Positions 53,059 to 62,490 of a stretch of DNA of 64,000 bases are shown here, in pieces. The position numbers and the translations under genes were made by a program. Under the pieces are notes generated by a model. That model ran no database searches. It was not told the DNA's origin and saw only the letters and a program-made list of their open reading frames with translations. Each line of letters starts with the position of its first letter. Within the stretch, counting starts at the first letter, position 1. The stretch is from the NCBI RefSeq assembly GCF_029338375.1, contig NZ_CP119804.1:62001-126000 (forward strand), in the 5' to 3' direction. This DNA comes from Halorussus lipolyticus (GTDB taxonomy: Archaea; Halobacteriota; Halobacteria; Halobacteriales; Haladaptataceae).

Positions 53059-55998
53059 ATGGACCCGACTGACGACGCCTTCTTTCGGGAGGCCAAGTCC
53101 CAGATTCGAACCTTGGGCGACGGCCTGCTGGCACTCGAACGCGACGACGAGGAGGCCTCTGTCGCCGAGTTATTCCGAGTCGCCCACTCGCTCAAGGGGT
53201 CGTGTCGGACCCACGGCCTCGGCGAGGCCGGGGACCTCGCTCACGTCCTCGAAGACGTGCTGGACGCGATTCGGGGCGGCGAGGTCGAACCGACGCCGGA
53301 GCTGGTAGACGCGGCGCTGGAGACGGTGGACCTGCTGGAGGCGACGGTCCGGGACGCCGCGGTCGGAAGCGGCGTGGACGGCGACCCCGAGGAGGCCGGC
53401 GAATCGCTCCGCGAGACGCTGGACCGAGCGCGCGCCGAATCGTCCGCCGACACCGCTCCGCCTGCCGATTCCGCTCGGTCGGAATCGGCCGACTCGGGCG
53501 ACGACTGGGACCCCGCCGACGCCGACCTGAGCGACGATGTAGTCGAAGCCTTGGAGGAGAGTTCGGAGTTCGACGACCTCGACTCGCTCCTCGACGGAAT
53601 GGACGACCCGGAGGGCGACGACGAGGAGTTAGACGGGTGGGGTATGCTCGGCGAGGACGCAGGCGAGGACGAGTCGGCGGACGACCAGCGCGACGAACCG
53701 CAGGAGGCCGCGACGCCCGACGAACCGTCCTCGTTCTTCGAGCGGACCAAGGCCGAAATCGAGTCCGGCGACGAGAGCATCGACGCGCTTCAGGACGACA
53801 TCGACTCGGTGGAGTTCGGCGAGTTCGACGACGAGGACACCTATACTATCGAGGAGTTAATCGAGTTGGAACCCGACGAGGAGGCCGCCGGCGAACCGGC
53901 GGCCGACGAGTCAGCAGAGGCAGTAGAGGCCGCCGGCGAACCGGCGGCCGACGAGTCAGCAGAGGCAGTAGAGGCCGCCGGCGAACCGGCGGCCGACGAG
54001 TCAGCAGAGGCAGTAGAGGCCGACGCGGAAGTGTCGGCCGACGAGTCCGCGGAAGAGTTAGAGGTCGCCGGTGAGTCAACAGACGACGAGACCGATTCGG
54101 CCAACTCGACAATCGTTTCAGATAACTCGACAACTTCGGAAGACACTTCTATAGATGTTTCGGGTGGTGCTGGAATTGTCTCGGAGCCGGACGACGAGAC
54201 CGATTCCGACGACGCCGATTCGTCGGAGTCGGTCGCGGCAGACGACCCGCTCGGCCTCGCGGACGGCGATTCGGTCGGGGGCGACGAATCGGTCGAGGAC
54301 GGCGCGACACCGGACGACCCGGACGAGGCAAGCGACGAGGAGACCGGCACGTTCGTCTTCGGCGAACCCGAGGACGACACCCCACCCGAGACTGCGGACC
54401 CGGACGATAGTTCGACCGGGACCGAATCCGTCTCGGACGACGTACCCGACGCCGACTCGCTTCCGGACACCGACCCCCTGCCGGACGCCGATTCGCTCAC
54501 CGACGCGGTGCCGGACTCCGACTCGATGCCAGACGAGGACCTCGGCGTGGACCTCTCGGGCGACTTCGACGGGATGGGCGACGACCTCTCCGGGGAAGCC
54601 GAGACCGGCATGGACGTGTCGGTAGACGAGGAGATGGAGGCCTTCGAATCCCGATTCGGCGACCTCCTCGGCGAGGCACCGACCGGCGACGACGACGAGG
54701 GCGCGGTCTTCCGGTCCGCGGTCTCGACCATCGAGGAGAGCAGTCTCGACGCCGACCAGTTCCCGACCGCCGACGCCGCCGCGCCCGGCGAGACCGGCGA
54801 GTTCGACCGCCTGCAGGCCATGACCGTGGACGTGGACACGGCCGACAGACTCCTCGACGTCGCCGAGGAGCTATCGCTGTCCCACCTCCGGCTGGACGAG
54901 GCAGTCACTCCCGAAACCGACGAGGCGATTCGCGAGGAGGTCTCGAACCTCCTGCGAATCGTGACCGACTACCGCCGGACCGTGATGGACGTGCGACTGA
55001 TGGCGCTCGAAACCGCCATCGAGACGATTCCCCGGACCGTCCGGGACGTGGCCCGAGCGCAGGACAAAGCGGTCTCGGTCGCGGTGGACGACGCCGACGT
55101 GGAACTCGACCGGTCCATCATCGACCGCCTGCGGGACCCGCTGGTTCACCTCGCGCGAAACGCCGTGGACCACGGCATCGAACCGCCCGACGAGCGCGAG
55201 AAAGCCGGTAAACCCCGCGAGGGGACCGTCGAAATCTCGGCCGAGCGCGTCGGCGACGAGGTGGTCATCGAACTCTCGGACGACGGCCGAGGAGTAGACC
55301 CCGAAGCAGTCCGCGAGCAGGCCGTCGAGCGCGGCGTCGTCTCGCCCGCCGAGGCCGACCGACTCTCCGACTCAGAGACCTACGACCTCCTGTTCGAACC
55401 CGGATTCACCACCACCGACGAAGTGACCGACGTGAGCGGTCGGGGCGTCGGCATGGACGTGGTGAACCGGACCGTCGCGGACCTCAACGGCACCGTGACG
55501 GTCGAGAGCGAACTCGGCGCGGGAACCACGGTTCGACTCACGGTCCCGGTCTCCATCGCGCTGACCGAAGTCCTGTTCGTGGAAGTCGAGGGCCGGACCT
55601 TCGGCATCCCGATGACTGCGGTCGAGCAGATAACCCCCACGCCGCCGGTCGAGACCGTAGACGGTCGTGAGGTGGTCCGGCGCTCGGACTTGGACCTCGT
55701 GGGCGGACTGCCCGAGGGCGTCGAGGCCGAGGACGCCTATCCCCACGTTGACCTCCGGGAGGCGCTGGAGTTGTCGCAAGCGAACGGGAAAGAGGCCCCC
55801 GGCGCTCCGGACGACCAAATCGTCTGGATTCGGGCCGAGACCGGTCGGCGCGCGGTCCGGTGTGACCGAGTGGTCGCCTCCCAAGAGGTCGTGGTCCGAC
55901 CCTACGGCGACCTGCTCAGAGACGTGCCCGGCGTCAGCGGCGCGACCACGCTCGGCGACGGACGGGCCGTGAACGTCCTCGACACGGAGTCGCTATGA
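53059..55998 (+). CDS. cheA: Chemotaxis histidine kinase CheA with extreme acidic linker
   Basis: A 979-residue CheA. The HPt domain is residues 1-100 with His43 in VAHSLKGSCR. Residues ~105-575 are an acidic, Ala/Ser/Thr-rich region with no recognisable P2 CheY-binding domain, including three exact and one diverged copy of a 15-residue repeat (EAAGEPAADESAEAV). P3 dimerisation follows (~580-660), then the ATPase domain with HLARNAVDHGIEPP near 696, DDGRGVDPEAV and GRGVGMDVVN near 794, and a CheW-like P5 (~840-979). Bacterial CheA is about 650 residues, so the linker is the anomaly. It autophosphorylates and passes phosphate to CheY. Confidence 0.95.
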   Translation: MDPTDDAFFREAKSQIRTLGDGLLALERDDEEASVAELFRVAHSLKGSCRTHGLGEAGDLAHVLEDVLDAIRGGEVEPTPELVDAALETVDLLEATVRDAAVGSGVDGDPEEAGESLRETLDRARAESSADTAPPADSARSESADSGDDWDPADADLSDDVVEALEESSEFDDLDSLLDGMDDPEGDDEELDGWGMLGEDAGEDESADDQRDEPQEAATPDEPSSFFERTKAEIESGDESIDALQDDIDSVEFGEFDDEDTYTIEELIELEPDEEAAGEPAADESAEAVEAAGEPAADESAEAVEAAGEPAADESAEAVEADAEVSADESAEELEVAGESTDDETDSANSTIVSDNSTTSEDTSIDVSGGAGIVSEPDDETDSDDADSSESVAADDPLGLADGDSVGGDESVEDGATPDDPDEASDEETGTFVFGEPEDDTPPETADPDDSSTGTESVSDDVPDADSLPDTDPLPDADSLTDAVPDSDSMPDEDLGVDLSGDFDGMGDDLSGEAETGMDVSVDEEMEAFESRFGDLLGEAPTGDDDEGAVFRSAVSTIEESSLDADQFPTADAAAPGETGEFDRLQAMTVDVDTADRLLDVAEELSLSHLRLDEAVTPETDEAIREEVSNLLRIVTDYRRTVMDVRLMALETAIETIPRTVRDVARAQDKAVSVAVDDADVELDRSIIDRLRDPLVHLARNAVDHGIEPPDEREKAGKPREGTVEISAERVGDEVVIELSDDGRGVDPEAVREQAVERGVVSPAEADRLSDSETYDLLFEPGFTTTDEVTDVSGRGVGMDVVNRTVADLNGTVTVESELGAGTTVRLTVPVSIALTEVLFVEVEGRTFGIPMTAVEQITPTPPVETVDGREVVRRSDLDLVGGLPEGVEAEDAYPHVDLREALELSQANGKEAPGAPDDQIVWIRAETGRRAVRCDRVVASQEVVVRPYGDLLRDVPGVSGATTLGDGRAVNVLDTESL
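53881..54060 (+). repeat. 45-bp tandem repeat inside cheA
   Basis: Three identical 45-bp units (53881-53925, 53926-53970, 53971-54015) and a fourth with several changes (54016-54060), encoding the 15-residue repeat EAAGEPAADESAEAV in the acidic linker. The exact identity of three units suggests recent slippage expansion, so unit number may vary between strains. Confidence 0.97.
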
Positions 55999-57251
55999 AA
56001 CTCGACGTGGACACCCTCGGGACGTTCTACGAGATGGCCCGCGAGGGGGCCGGACTGGCCGCGAATCGGTTGAGTTCGATGACCGACATCCCGGCCCGAG
56101 TGGACGTGACCCACCTCAACTTCACCCGAGACGCCGCCATCGCGCGGGACCTCTCGGGCACCGAGTGGGTCGGCATCCGGGTCGAACTCTCGGACGGGTT
56201 CGGCGGGACCTCGCTTCTGCTGTTCGACGCCGAGAGCGCCGAGACCATCGCCACCGCGGTCATCGACGGCATTCCGACGGTCACGGCGGGGACGCTTCAA
56301 GAGAGCACGGTCACCGAAATCGCCCAAATCATGAACAACGGGTTCGTGGACGGGTGGGCCAACGTGCTGGACACGAACATCGACGTGTCGGCCCCGACCT
56401 ACGTCAGCGCCGACCGGCCCGACGAGTTTCTGGCGGGGACCGAACTGACGCCGGACGAGGACGAACTCGCGGTCCTGTTCCGGAACAACCTCGAAGCAGT
56501 GGGCGAGGAGCTAACCTTCCGCCACTACCTCGTTCCCGACTCCGAGACGGTCCAGCGCCTGTTTCAGGCCCGGTCGGAGGACCGCGCCATCGAGTTCGAG
56601 AAACTGGTCGGGTTCGACCGCATCGCCCAGCGCGGTGCCACGCAGGTCGCCGACAACCTGACCCAGATGACCGGCATCGAGATGGACGTTGACATCCGGC
56701 GCATCAACTTCATCTCGCTCGACGCGATTCCGAGCGAAGTCTCCCCCGAACCGATGGTCGGCGTGGCGTTCAGTTTCGCCGGGATGCCGAGTGGCTACCT
56801 GCTGTTCCTGTTCGACGCCGACTCGGCCCGCCGACTCGTGAGTCGGAGCCTCGAAACCGAGACGGCCCGGAGCCTCGGCGAGTTCGAGCGTGACGCGATT
56901 CAGGAACTCTCGAACGTGATGGCCAGCGGGATGCTCGACGGGTGGGCCAACCTGCTCGACACCAGCATCGACCACTCGACGCCGGCCTACGCTCACGACA
57001 TGGGTGCGGCGGTGGTTGACCCCCTCGTCGTCGGATTGGGCGATTCGCAGGAGTTCGCCTTCGTCTTCGACACCCGAATCGAGGCCGTCGATACCGAGGT
57101 CGATTTGGACATCTACGTCATCCCCGACGAGGAGGACCTCCGACAGGCCCTCGGCGCGTTCGACATGTCGCGGGTCGCCGTCACCCAACCCGAGGCCTCG
57201 ACCGACCTCTCCGAGCAGGACGTGGACTTGGACTACTGGGACACACTGTGA
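55995..57251 (+). CDS. Tandem CheC-type protein (two CheC domains)
   Basis: A 418-residue protein made of two ~200-residue CheC-like domains. Domain 1 begins FYEMAREGAGLAANRLSSMT and has EIAQIMNNGFVDGWAN; domain 2 begins FDRIAQRGATQVADNLTQMTG and has ELSNVMASGMLDGWANLL. CheC phosphatases carry ExxN in each half-site; here only domain 2's second half-site reads E-L-S-N, the others being E-M-A-R, D-R-I-A and E-I-A-Q. Overlaps cheA by four bases (ATGA). It probably dephosphorylates CheY-P or sequesters it, with reduced catalysis expected. Confidence 0.9.
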   Translation: MKLDVDTLGTFYEMAREGAGLAANRLSSMTDIPARVDVTHLNFTRDAAIARDLSGTEWVGIRVELSDGFGGTSLLLFDAESAETIATAVIDGIPTVTAGTLQESTVTEIAQIMNNGFVDGWANVLDTNIDVSAPTYVSADRPDEFLAGTELTPDEDELAVLFRNNLEAVGEELTFRHYLVPDSETVQRLFQARSEDRAIEFEKLVGFDRIAQRGATQVADNLTQMTGIEMDVDIRRINFISLDAIPSEVSPEPMVGVAFSFAGMPSGYLLFLFDADSARRLVSRSLETETARSLGEFERDAIQELSNVMASGMLDGWANLLDTSIDHSTPAYAHDMGAAVVDPLVVGLGDSQEFAFVFDTRIEAVDTEVDLDIYVIPDEEDLRQALGAFDMSRVAVTQPEASTDLSEQDVDLDYWDTL

Positions 57252-57505
57252 GCAATCAAATTATATTCTAAGAAAATAATATCATGGCTTAAATCATGAA
57301 TTAGGTCTCCTCGGCTCGCTGTCATCGCTCACGGCCACTGTTCACATCGCTCACCGTCACCGCTCGCCATCACTGCCCCTACTCCCGCATCGTCCGTCGA
57401 TTGTAAAAGCCCACAGCGAGCCTTGATTTTGTATCCGTTACGTTTTATAACTATTTGGTCATGTTGCGTGAAGATTTATTACGCCATGCCGAATGGGTTC
57501 TCTCA
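57252..57505. promoter_or_regulatory. Gap with terminator-like AT stretch and transducer promoter
   Basis: After the double-CheC stop comes an AT-rich stretch (57257-57300, with tcaaattatattctaagaaaataat) fitting a terminator. Upstream of the transducer, ttttataa (57443-57450) and atttatta (57474-57481) are TATA candidates. Either predicts a start at ATG 57506 instead of the earlier 57455/57461 ATGs. Confidence 0.5.
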
Positions 57506-59296
57506 ATGTCCAACTTTCCGCGCGCGTTCGTCCCTACTTTCCTCAGGCGAAGCCATCCGCTCAAGGTGGGTCTGACGATGGTCGTCGTGGGGGCGGTCAC
57601 AGCAGGAGGAGTGTACGCGACCGGGCGATTCGACCGCACGGTCGCCACAGCGGCGTTCGGCGGGGCGCTCGTGGCCGGGTTCGTCGCCACCCTCTCGTCG
57701 TGGCGCACCGCCAAATCGCTCGACCGACTGGTCGCCAGCGCAGACCGGCGTGCCGACGGCGAGGACCCCGCCTTCGACACCGCCCGCGTCGATTGCGCTG
57801 GTCGGGTCGCCGACTCGATGGCCGACACCCACGAGACGCTGGTCGAGGAGCATCGAGCGCGCCGCACGGCGGACGAGCGCGCCGACTCCCTCGAAGCGAC
57901 CGCCCGAGAGTATGCTGGGGTCGCGGCCGAAACCGCCGAGGGCACCCTCGACGCCCGAATGAACCCCGCCGACAACGAGGCCATGGCCGAACTCGCTACC
58001 GAGTTCAACGCGACCCTCTCGACGTTCGAGGAGTCGGTCGCGGACCTGACGCGCCTCGCCGACGAGGTGGTCACCCACGGCCAAGAAGTCGCGTTCGACG
58101 CCGCCGAAGTCGCGGAGGGGAGTGACGGGGTGGTCTCGTCGGTCGAAGACATCTCCGCGGAGGCCGGGACCCAGACCGACGACTTGCAGTCCGCGACCGA
58201 CCAGATGAACCGCCTCGCCACCGCGGTCCAAGCGGTCGCCGAGTCCACCGACGAGGTGGCGACTATCGCCGAGCAGACCGTCGAGACCGGCAGAGAAGGC
58301 CGCGAGGCCGCCGACCGCGCCGTCTCGGGCATGAACGACATCGAGAACGAGTCCGAGGAGACCGTCGAGGCCATCGAGAGTCTGGAATCGGAGGTCCAGC
58401 AGGTGGACGAACTCATCGACTTCATCGGCGAAATCGCCGAGCAGACCAACATGCTCGCGCTGAACGCCCACATCGAGGCCTCTCGGGCCGGCGAGCAGGG
58501 CGCTGGCTTCGCGGCCGTGGCGAACGAAATCAAGGAACTCGCCGAGCGCACCAAGGAGGCCGCCGCCGACATCGAGGAGCGACTGACCCGCATCCGCAGG
58601 CAGACCGACCGCACGGTGGACGAGGTTCGGGACACCAGCGCCCGCATCGCCCAGCAGACCGATTCGGTCGAGAACGCGGCCGAGGCGCTCGCGGACATCG
58701 CTGACTACGCCCGAGAGACCAACGCCGGCGTGCAGGAAATCAGCGACGCGACCCGCGAGCAGGCCGACTCGACCGAGGAGGCCCTCGAAATGGTCGAGGA
58801 CGCCGCCGAAGTCAGTGAGGGCATCCGCGACGAGGCCGAAACCGTCGCGTCCTCGGCAGACGCCCAAACGACCGCGCTCTCGGCAGTCTCGGACACCGCG
58901 GCCGGCCTCGCCGAGCAGGCGACCCGCCTCGGCAACGCGCTGGAATCGCTGGACGACGACTACGAAGTCGCCAGCGCCGATTTCGAGGTCGATGCCACGG
59001 GCGAACCCTCGGAGTCCGACGAACCCGAGGAGTCGCCGGCGGATTCCGAGGCGGTCGAATCGATTGCCGAGGACCCGATTGCTGATGACCCGGTTTCCGA
59101 CGACCCGGAACCCGAAACCGAAGACGACGCCGTAGAACCGGACGCCACCGCGGACGAGGACCCGACGCCCGCCGAGGTGCCGGAACCCGACGGCGGGGAA
59201 GTGACCGCCGAGGAGCGAGTCGGCGACGGCCCCGACGAGACGGTCGGCGACGACCCGAGCGACCGCACCGAATCCGCCGGCGGCGAGGAGGCCTGA
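57506..59296 (+). CDS. Membrane-bound chemotaxis transducer (methyl-accepting, Htr type)
   Basis: A 596-residue transducer. Two N-terminal membrane helices ([18 protein letters not shown] and [19 protein letters not shown]) are separated by only a few residues, so there is no external sensing domain. A helical adaptor (residues ~65-150) leads to the MCP coiled coil with the tip [20 protein letters not shown] near residue 308. The last ~100 residues are an acidic tail ([24 protein letters not shown]). Lacking an ectodomain, it may sense an internal cue or partner protein. It lies inside the che cluster, followed by cheW after one base. Confidence 0.9.
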   Translation: MSNFPRAFVPTFLRRSHPLKVGLTMVVVGAVTAGGVYATGRFDRTVATAAFGGALVAGFVATLSSWRTAKSLDRLVASADRRADGEDPAFDTARVDCAGRVADSMADTHETLVEEHRARRTADERADSLEATAREYAGVAAETAEGTLDARMNPADNEAMAELATEFNATLSTFEESVADLTRLADEVVTHGQEVAFDAAEVAEGSDGVVSSVEDISAEAGTQTDDLQSATDQMNRLATAVQAVAESTDEVATIAEQTVETGREGREAADRAVSGMNDIENESEETVEAIESLESEVQQVDELIDFIGEIAEQTNMLALNAHIEASRAGEQGAGFAAVANEIKELAERTKEAAADIEERLTRIRRQTDRTVDEVRDTSARIAQQTDSVENAAEALADIADYARETNAGVQEISDATREQADSTEEALEMVEDAAEVSEGIRDEAETVASSADAQTTALSAVSDTAAGLAEQATRLGNALESLDDDYEVASADFEVDATGEPSESDEPEESPADSEAVESIAEDPIADDPVSDDPEPETEDDAVEPDATADEDPTPAEVPEPDGGEVTAEERVGDGPDETVGDDPSDRTESAGGEEA

Positions 59297-59297
59297 G

Positions 59298-59807
59298 ATG
59301 AGCGGCGACCTGTCGAACGCCGGGACGATACAGGCCCCCGGCGACCGGCGCGAGTGGGTCGAGTTCGTGAACTTCAACCTCGGCAACGAGAGCTACGCCC
59401 TCGAACTCGGCCGCGTCGAGCAGATTCTGGCCGACCCGGACGTGACCGAGGTGCCCCAGACCGGCCGGACCATCGCAGGGGTGACGAATCTCGGGAGCGA
59501 GATTCCGGTCGTGGTCGAAGGCCGGGCGCTGTTGGAACTCCCCGAGCGCCCAGTGGCCGCAGAGCCGACTCTCCTCCTGCTGGACCGCGACGACGCCCGG
59601 CCGACCGGCCTGCTGGTGGACGAGGTAGTCGGCATCGAGGCCCACAACGTCGAGACGGTGGCTCCTCCGGGTGCGGTCGAGGACTGGTCGCTCCCGGTCG
59701 GTCCGCGGTGGTTCCGCGCCGTGGTCGAGGACCCGGACCGAGCGGGCCAGCCAATCGGGGTGTTCGACCTCGACGCAATCGTCCGCGAGGCGAGGGGGCA
59801 ATCGTGA
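59298..59807 (+). CDS. cheW: Chemotaxis coupling protein CheW
   Basis: A 169-residue CheW domain: WVEFVNFNLGNESYALELGRVEQIL, then VPQTGRTIAGVTNLGSEIPVVVEGRALL, and GLLVDEVVGIEAHNVETV. It couples the transducer to CheA, whose own P5 is the homologous domain. Slightly extended at the N-terminus (MSGDLSNAGTIQAPGDR). Starts one base after the transducer stop (TGAgATG) and its TGA overlaps the GTG of the next gene (GTGA), so the four downstream genes are tightly coupled. Confidence 0.95.
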   Translation: MSGDLSNAGTIQAPGDRREWVEFVNFNLGNESYALELGRVEQILADPDVTEVPQTGRTIAGVTNLGSEIPVVVEGRALLELPERPVAAEPTLLLLDRDDARPTGLLVDEVVGIEAHNVETVAPPGAVEDWSLPVGPRWFRAVVEDPDRAGQPIGVFDLDAIVREARGQS

Positions 59808-60487
59808 CGCCCGAGAACGATTCGGCCGGGCAGGACTCGGCCGAGCGAGACAGCGAGAATGGGACTCCTCCCGCCGACGACCGACTCACCGTCCCCCTCG
59901 AAACGCTGGCGGTGCTGAACTGGTTGGGCGACACCGCCATCTCGGGCGTCGAATCGCGCATCAACGACGTGGTGGACGACGACCTGACGGTCACGACCGA
60001 GCAGGTCAAAATCGGCTACGCAGACACCCAGACCCTCGATTCGCAGTTCCACACCGACCAGCGCGCCGGGGCGAGGGTCCTCCTGAGTAAACCCTTGGTC
60101 GGCAACGTGCTGGTCACCTTCCCGATGGACAGCGCGAACAAGGCCGCGGCGCTGATGCTCCAGCGCGCCGTCGAGGACCTCTCATCTGTCTCGACCGAGA
60201 TGGGCCGGGACGCCCTGACCGAACTCTGCAACATGATGGCAAACGGGTTCGTGGACGAGTGGGCCACGCTGTTCGAGACCACCATCGACACCGGGTCGCC
60301 GGTCGCGGTCCAAGACCCCGAGCGAACGCTGGTCGCGCGAATCCTCAAGCAGTACGAGGTCGGCCTGTTCATCCGGTCGAGACTGCGGATTCCCCAGCAC
60401 GGCATCGACGCGACCATCTACATGTTCCCCGGCAAGGAGGAGTTCGTCACCAAAATCTCGGCGGTGGGTCTCGACGTGATAGAATGA
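59804..60487 (+). CDS. CheC-like protein
   Basis: A 227-residue CheC/X-family protein beginning with GTG in the overlap GTGA with cheW. A ~30-residue acidic start precedes PLETLAVLNWLGDTAISGVESRIND (half-site 1 degenerate) and RDALTELCNMMANGFVDEWATLF (half-site 2, intact E-L-C-N). It resembles one domain of the double CheC. It overlaps cheD by four bases (ATGA). CheC-CheD pairs regulate each other in other archaea and Bacillus, and the overlap is consistent with that. Confidence 0.85.
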   Translation: MTPENDSAGQDSAERDSENGTPPADDRLTVPLETLAVLNWLGDTAISGVESRINDVVDDDLTVTTEQVKIGYADTQTLDSQFHTDQRAGARVLLSKPLVGNVLVTFPMDSANKAAALMLQRAVEDLSSVSTEMGRDALTELCNMMANGFVDEWATLFETTIDTGSPVAVQDPERTLVARILKQYEVGLFIRSRLRIPQHGIDATIYMFPGKEEFVTKISAVGLDVIE

Positions 60488-61023
60488 AGACCTACGAGGG
60501 CGGTCCCGACGAACCCGACCGCAACCGGCGCTTCGTCGGCGTCTCGGAGTACGAGGTGGTTTCCGAGGGCGAGACGCTGGTCGCTTACGGTCTCGGGGCC
60601 TGCGTCGGCCTCGCTATCTACGACCCCGAGAACGGCGTCGGCGGACTGGCCCACTCGATGCTCCCGCGCCAGTCCGAGGGCGACGGCACCAGCGAGGGCA
60701 AGTACGTGGACGCCGCCGTCGAGACGATGCTCCGCGAAGCCGTCTCGGCGGGCGCGAGTTACGCCGGACTGGAGGGGTACGTCGTCGGCGGGAGCGACCT
60801 GCTGGACCTCCAGCAACTCCCGCGCGAGGTCAGCGACAACAACGTCGCCACCGCCCGCGAGGAGTTCGCAGACTTGGACGTGCCAATCGAAGGCGAGGAC
60901 GTGGGCGGGAGCAGAGGCCGGACAGTAGAGTTCGACACCGAAACTGGCGAATTGCAGGTCGTGACGGCTTACGACCCGGAACCGACGATTCTGCGAGCAG
61001 GCGACGACGCGGACCTTGACTGA
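60484..61023 (+). CDS. cheD: Chemoreceptor glutamine deamidase CheD
   Basis: A 179-residue CheD: catalytic Cys40 in YGLGACVGLAIYD and His57 in GLAHSMLP, followed by the helix KYVDAAVETMLREAVSAGAS. It deamidates receptor glutamines and, in Bacillus, binds CheC to stimulate it. Placed directly after the CheC-like gene. No CheB or CheR, the methylation partners, is encoded in this window. The C-terminus, ending EPTILRAGDDADLD, is acidic and slightly longer than usual. Confidence 0.93.
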   Translation: MKTYEGGPDEPDRNRRFVGVSEYEVVSEGETLVAYGLGACVGLAIYDPENGVGGLAHSMLPRQSEGDGTSEGKYVDAAVETMLREAVSAGASYAGLEGYVVGGSDLLDLQQLPREVSDNNVATAREEFADLDVPIEGEDVGGSRGRTVEFDTETGELQVVTAYDPEPTILRAGDDADLD

Positions 61024-61058
61024 GCAGGCAGACCTCAGACTGACGCGTTATTTTCCCG

Positions 61059-61898
61059 TCAGTCGAGGTCCGCGCGCTCGAACCGGAGGTATCCCAGCGC
61101 GAGGGGGATGACACCCCAGAAGGCCAGAATCACGAATCCGACCCAATCCTGTAGGTAGATGGCGCTCCCCTCCGGGTAGAACGTGAGTTCGCCGTACTCC
61201 GGGATAACGACCCGCACGGCGTGCATGAACGCCGTCGAGGGGTTCACCAATCCGAGGAACTTGAACCAGTCGGGGAGGCCCGTCTCGGGGATGTCTTGGC
61301 CGTAAATCGCCAACTGGAGCAGGAGGAGCAGAACGTCCCATCCCAGTATGAACAGGAAGTAGAGTCCGCCAGCACCGGCGAACGCCCGGCGTCTCGACTG
61401 CATCCCCGCCGAAAAGCCCGTGGCGAGGCCGACGTAGACCGCGCCGTAGAGTATCGTGAGAAGGGTGTAGAGGACGAAGACGGCGACGTCGAACGACTCG
61501 TAGGTCGCCAGCGCGACGATTCCCGCGACGGCGTAACCGACCAGAATCGAGACGGCGATGACGCCGGTCCGGCCGACGAACTTCCCGAAGACGACCTCTG
61601 CCCGCGAGTTCGGGAGCGACAGCGCGAGTCGGAGACTGCCGCTCTCGCGCTCCCCGGCGATGGTGTCGTAGGCGAGGAGCAGACCGATGAGCGGAATCAG
61701 GAACACGGTCGGTTGGCGCATGCTGTTGAGCAACGCCAGCGTGCTGGTCTCGACGGCGCTGTCCCGGTACATCACGGGCACCCACTGTATCGCGGCCAGA
61801 CCGGTGGCGAAGACGACGAACAACAGCGTGGTCGAGACCAGCGAGAACGACCGGATGGAGTCCCGGAAATCCTTCTTGACGACCGCGATGAAGCCCAT
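61059..61898 (-). CDS. ABC-2 type transporter permease
   Basis: A 279-residue membrane protein with six hydrophobic segments and the ABC-2/NosY-type conserved loop IAGERESGSLRLALSLPNSRAEVV after helix 2. The N-terminus MGFIAVVKKDFRDSIRS is typical of haloarchaeal ABC-2 permeases. The ATPase that should pair with it is not adjacent on either side within the window. The substrate is unknown. It converges with the cheD end, leaving 35 bp between. Confidence 0.85.
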   Translation of the reverse strand: MGFIAVVKKDFRDSIRSFSLVSTTLLFVVFATGLAAIQWVPVMYRDSAVETSTLALLNSMRQPTVFLIPLIGLLLAYDTIAGERESGSLRLALSLPNSRAEVVFGKFVGRTGVIAVSILVGYAVAGIVALATYESFDVAVFVLYTLLTILYGAVYVGLATGFSAGMQSRRRAFAGAGGLYFLFILGWDVLLLLLQLAIYGQDIPETGLPDWFKFLGLVNPSTAFMHAVRVVIPEYGELTFYPEGSAIYLQDWVGFVILAFWGVIPLALGYLRFERADLD

Positions 61899-61947
61899 GT
61901 AGGATTTTAATCAGACACCTACATGGCTTTTGGGAGGGTGTTGTGTG

Positions 61948-62490
61948 CTACTGCGTGACCTTCTCGCCGAACTTCTCGCGCACCTTCTGGACCTTCGGTT
62001 CGGCCTGAATCGAGCAGTACTGGTCGTTGGGATTCTTCTCGTAGTAGTCCTGATGGTACTCCTCGGCCTCGTAGAACTCCTCCAGCGGTTCGACCTCGGT
62101 CACGATTTCGTCGCCGTCGTAGGCCCCTTCGGCGTCCAACTCCCGGAGGAATCGCTGGACGATTTCCTTCTGGTCGTCGTCGTGGTAGAGGACGATGGAC
62201 CGATACTGGGTCCCCACGTCCGGTCCCTGTCGGTTCAACTGGGTCGGGTCGTGGACCGTGAAGAACACCTTCAGCACGTCCTCGTAGCTGAGTTTCTCGG
62301 TGTCGTACTCGACCTGCACGACTTCGGCGTGGCCCGTGTCGCCCGAGCAGACCTCCTCGTAGGTCGGGTCCTCGGTGTCGCCGCCGGCGTAGCCCGACGT
62401 GACCGATTCCACGCCGTCGAGTTCCTTGAACGCCGCTTCGGTACACCAGAAGCACCCGCCGCCGAGGGTGGCGGTTTCGGTCGCTGTCAT
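61948..62490 (-). CDS. msrA: Peptide methionine sulfoxide reductase MsrA
   Basis: A 180-residue MsrA with nucleophile Cys13 in GGGCFWCTEA, YAGGDTEDPTYEEVCSGDTGHAE, and VGTQYRSIVLYHDD. A late Cys in NDQYCSIQAEP is a candidate for the recycling cysteine. It reduces methionine-S-sulfoxide in damaged proteins, using thioredoxin. Start MTATETATLGGG at 62490. Confidence 0.95.
   Translation of the reverse strand: MTATETATLGGGCFWCTEAAFKELDGVESVTSGYAGGDTEDPTYEEVCSGDTGHAEVVQVEYDTEKLSYEDVLKVFFTVHDPTQLNRQGPDVGTQYRSIVLYHDDDQKEIVQRFLRELDAEGAYDGDEIVTEVEPLEEFYEAEEYHQDYYEKNPNDQYCSIQAEPKVQKVREKFGEKVTQ

Noticed and set aside
57503..59386. A 627-codon minus-strand frame opposite the transducer gene
   Set aside because: The composition is that of an antisense frame, and the plus strand carries the conserved MCP tip.
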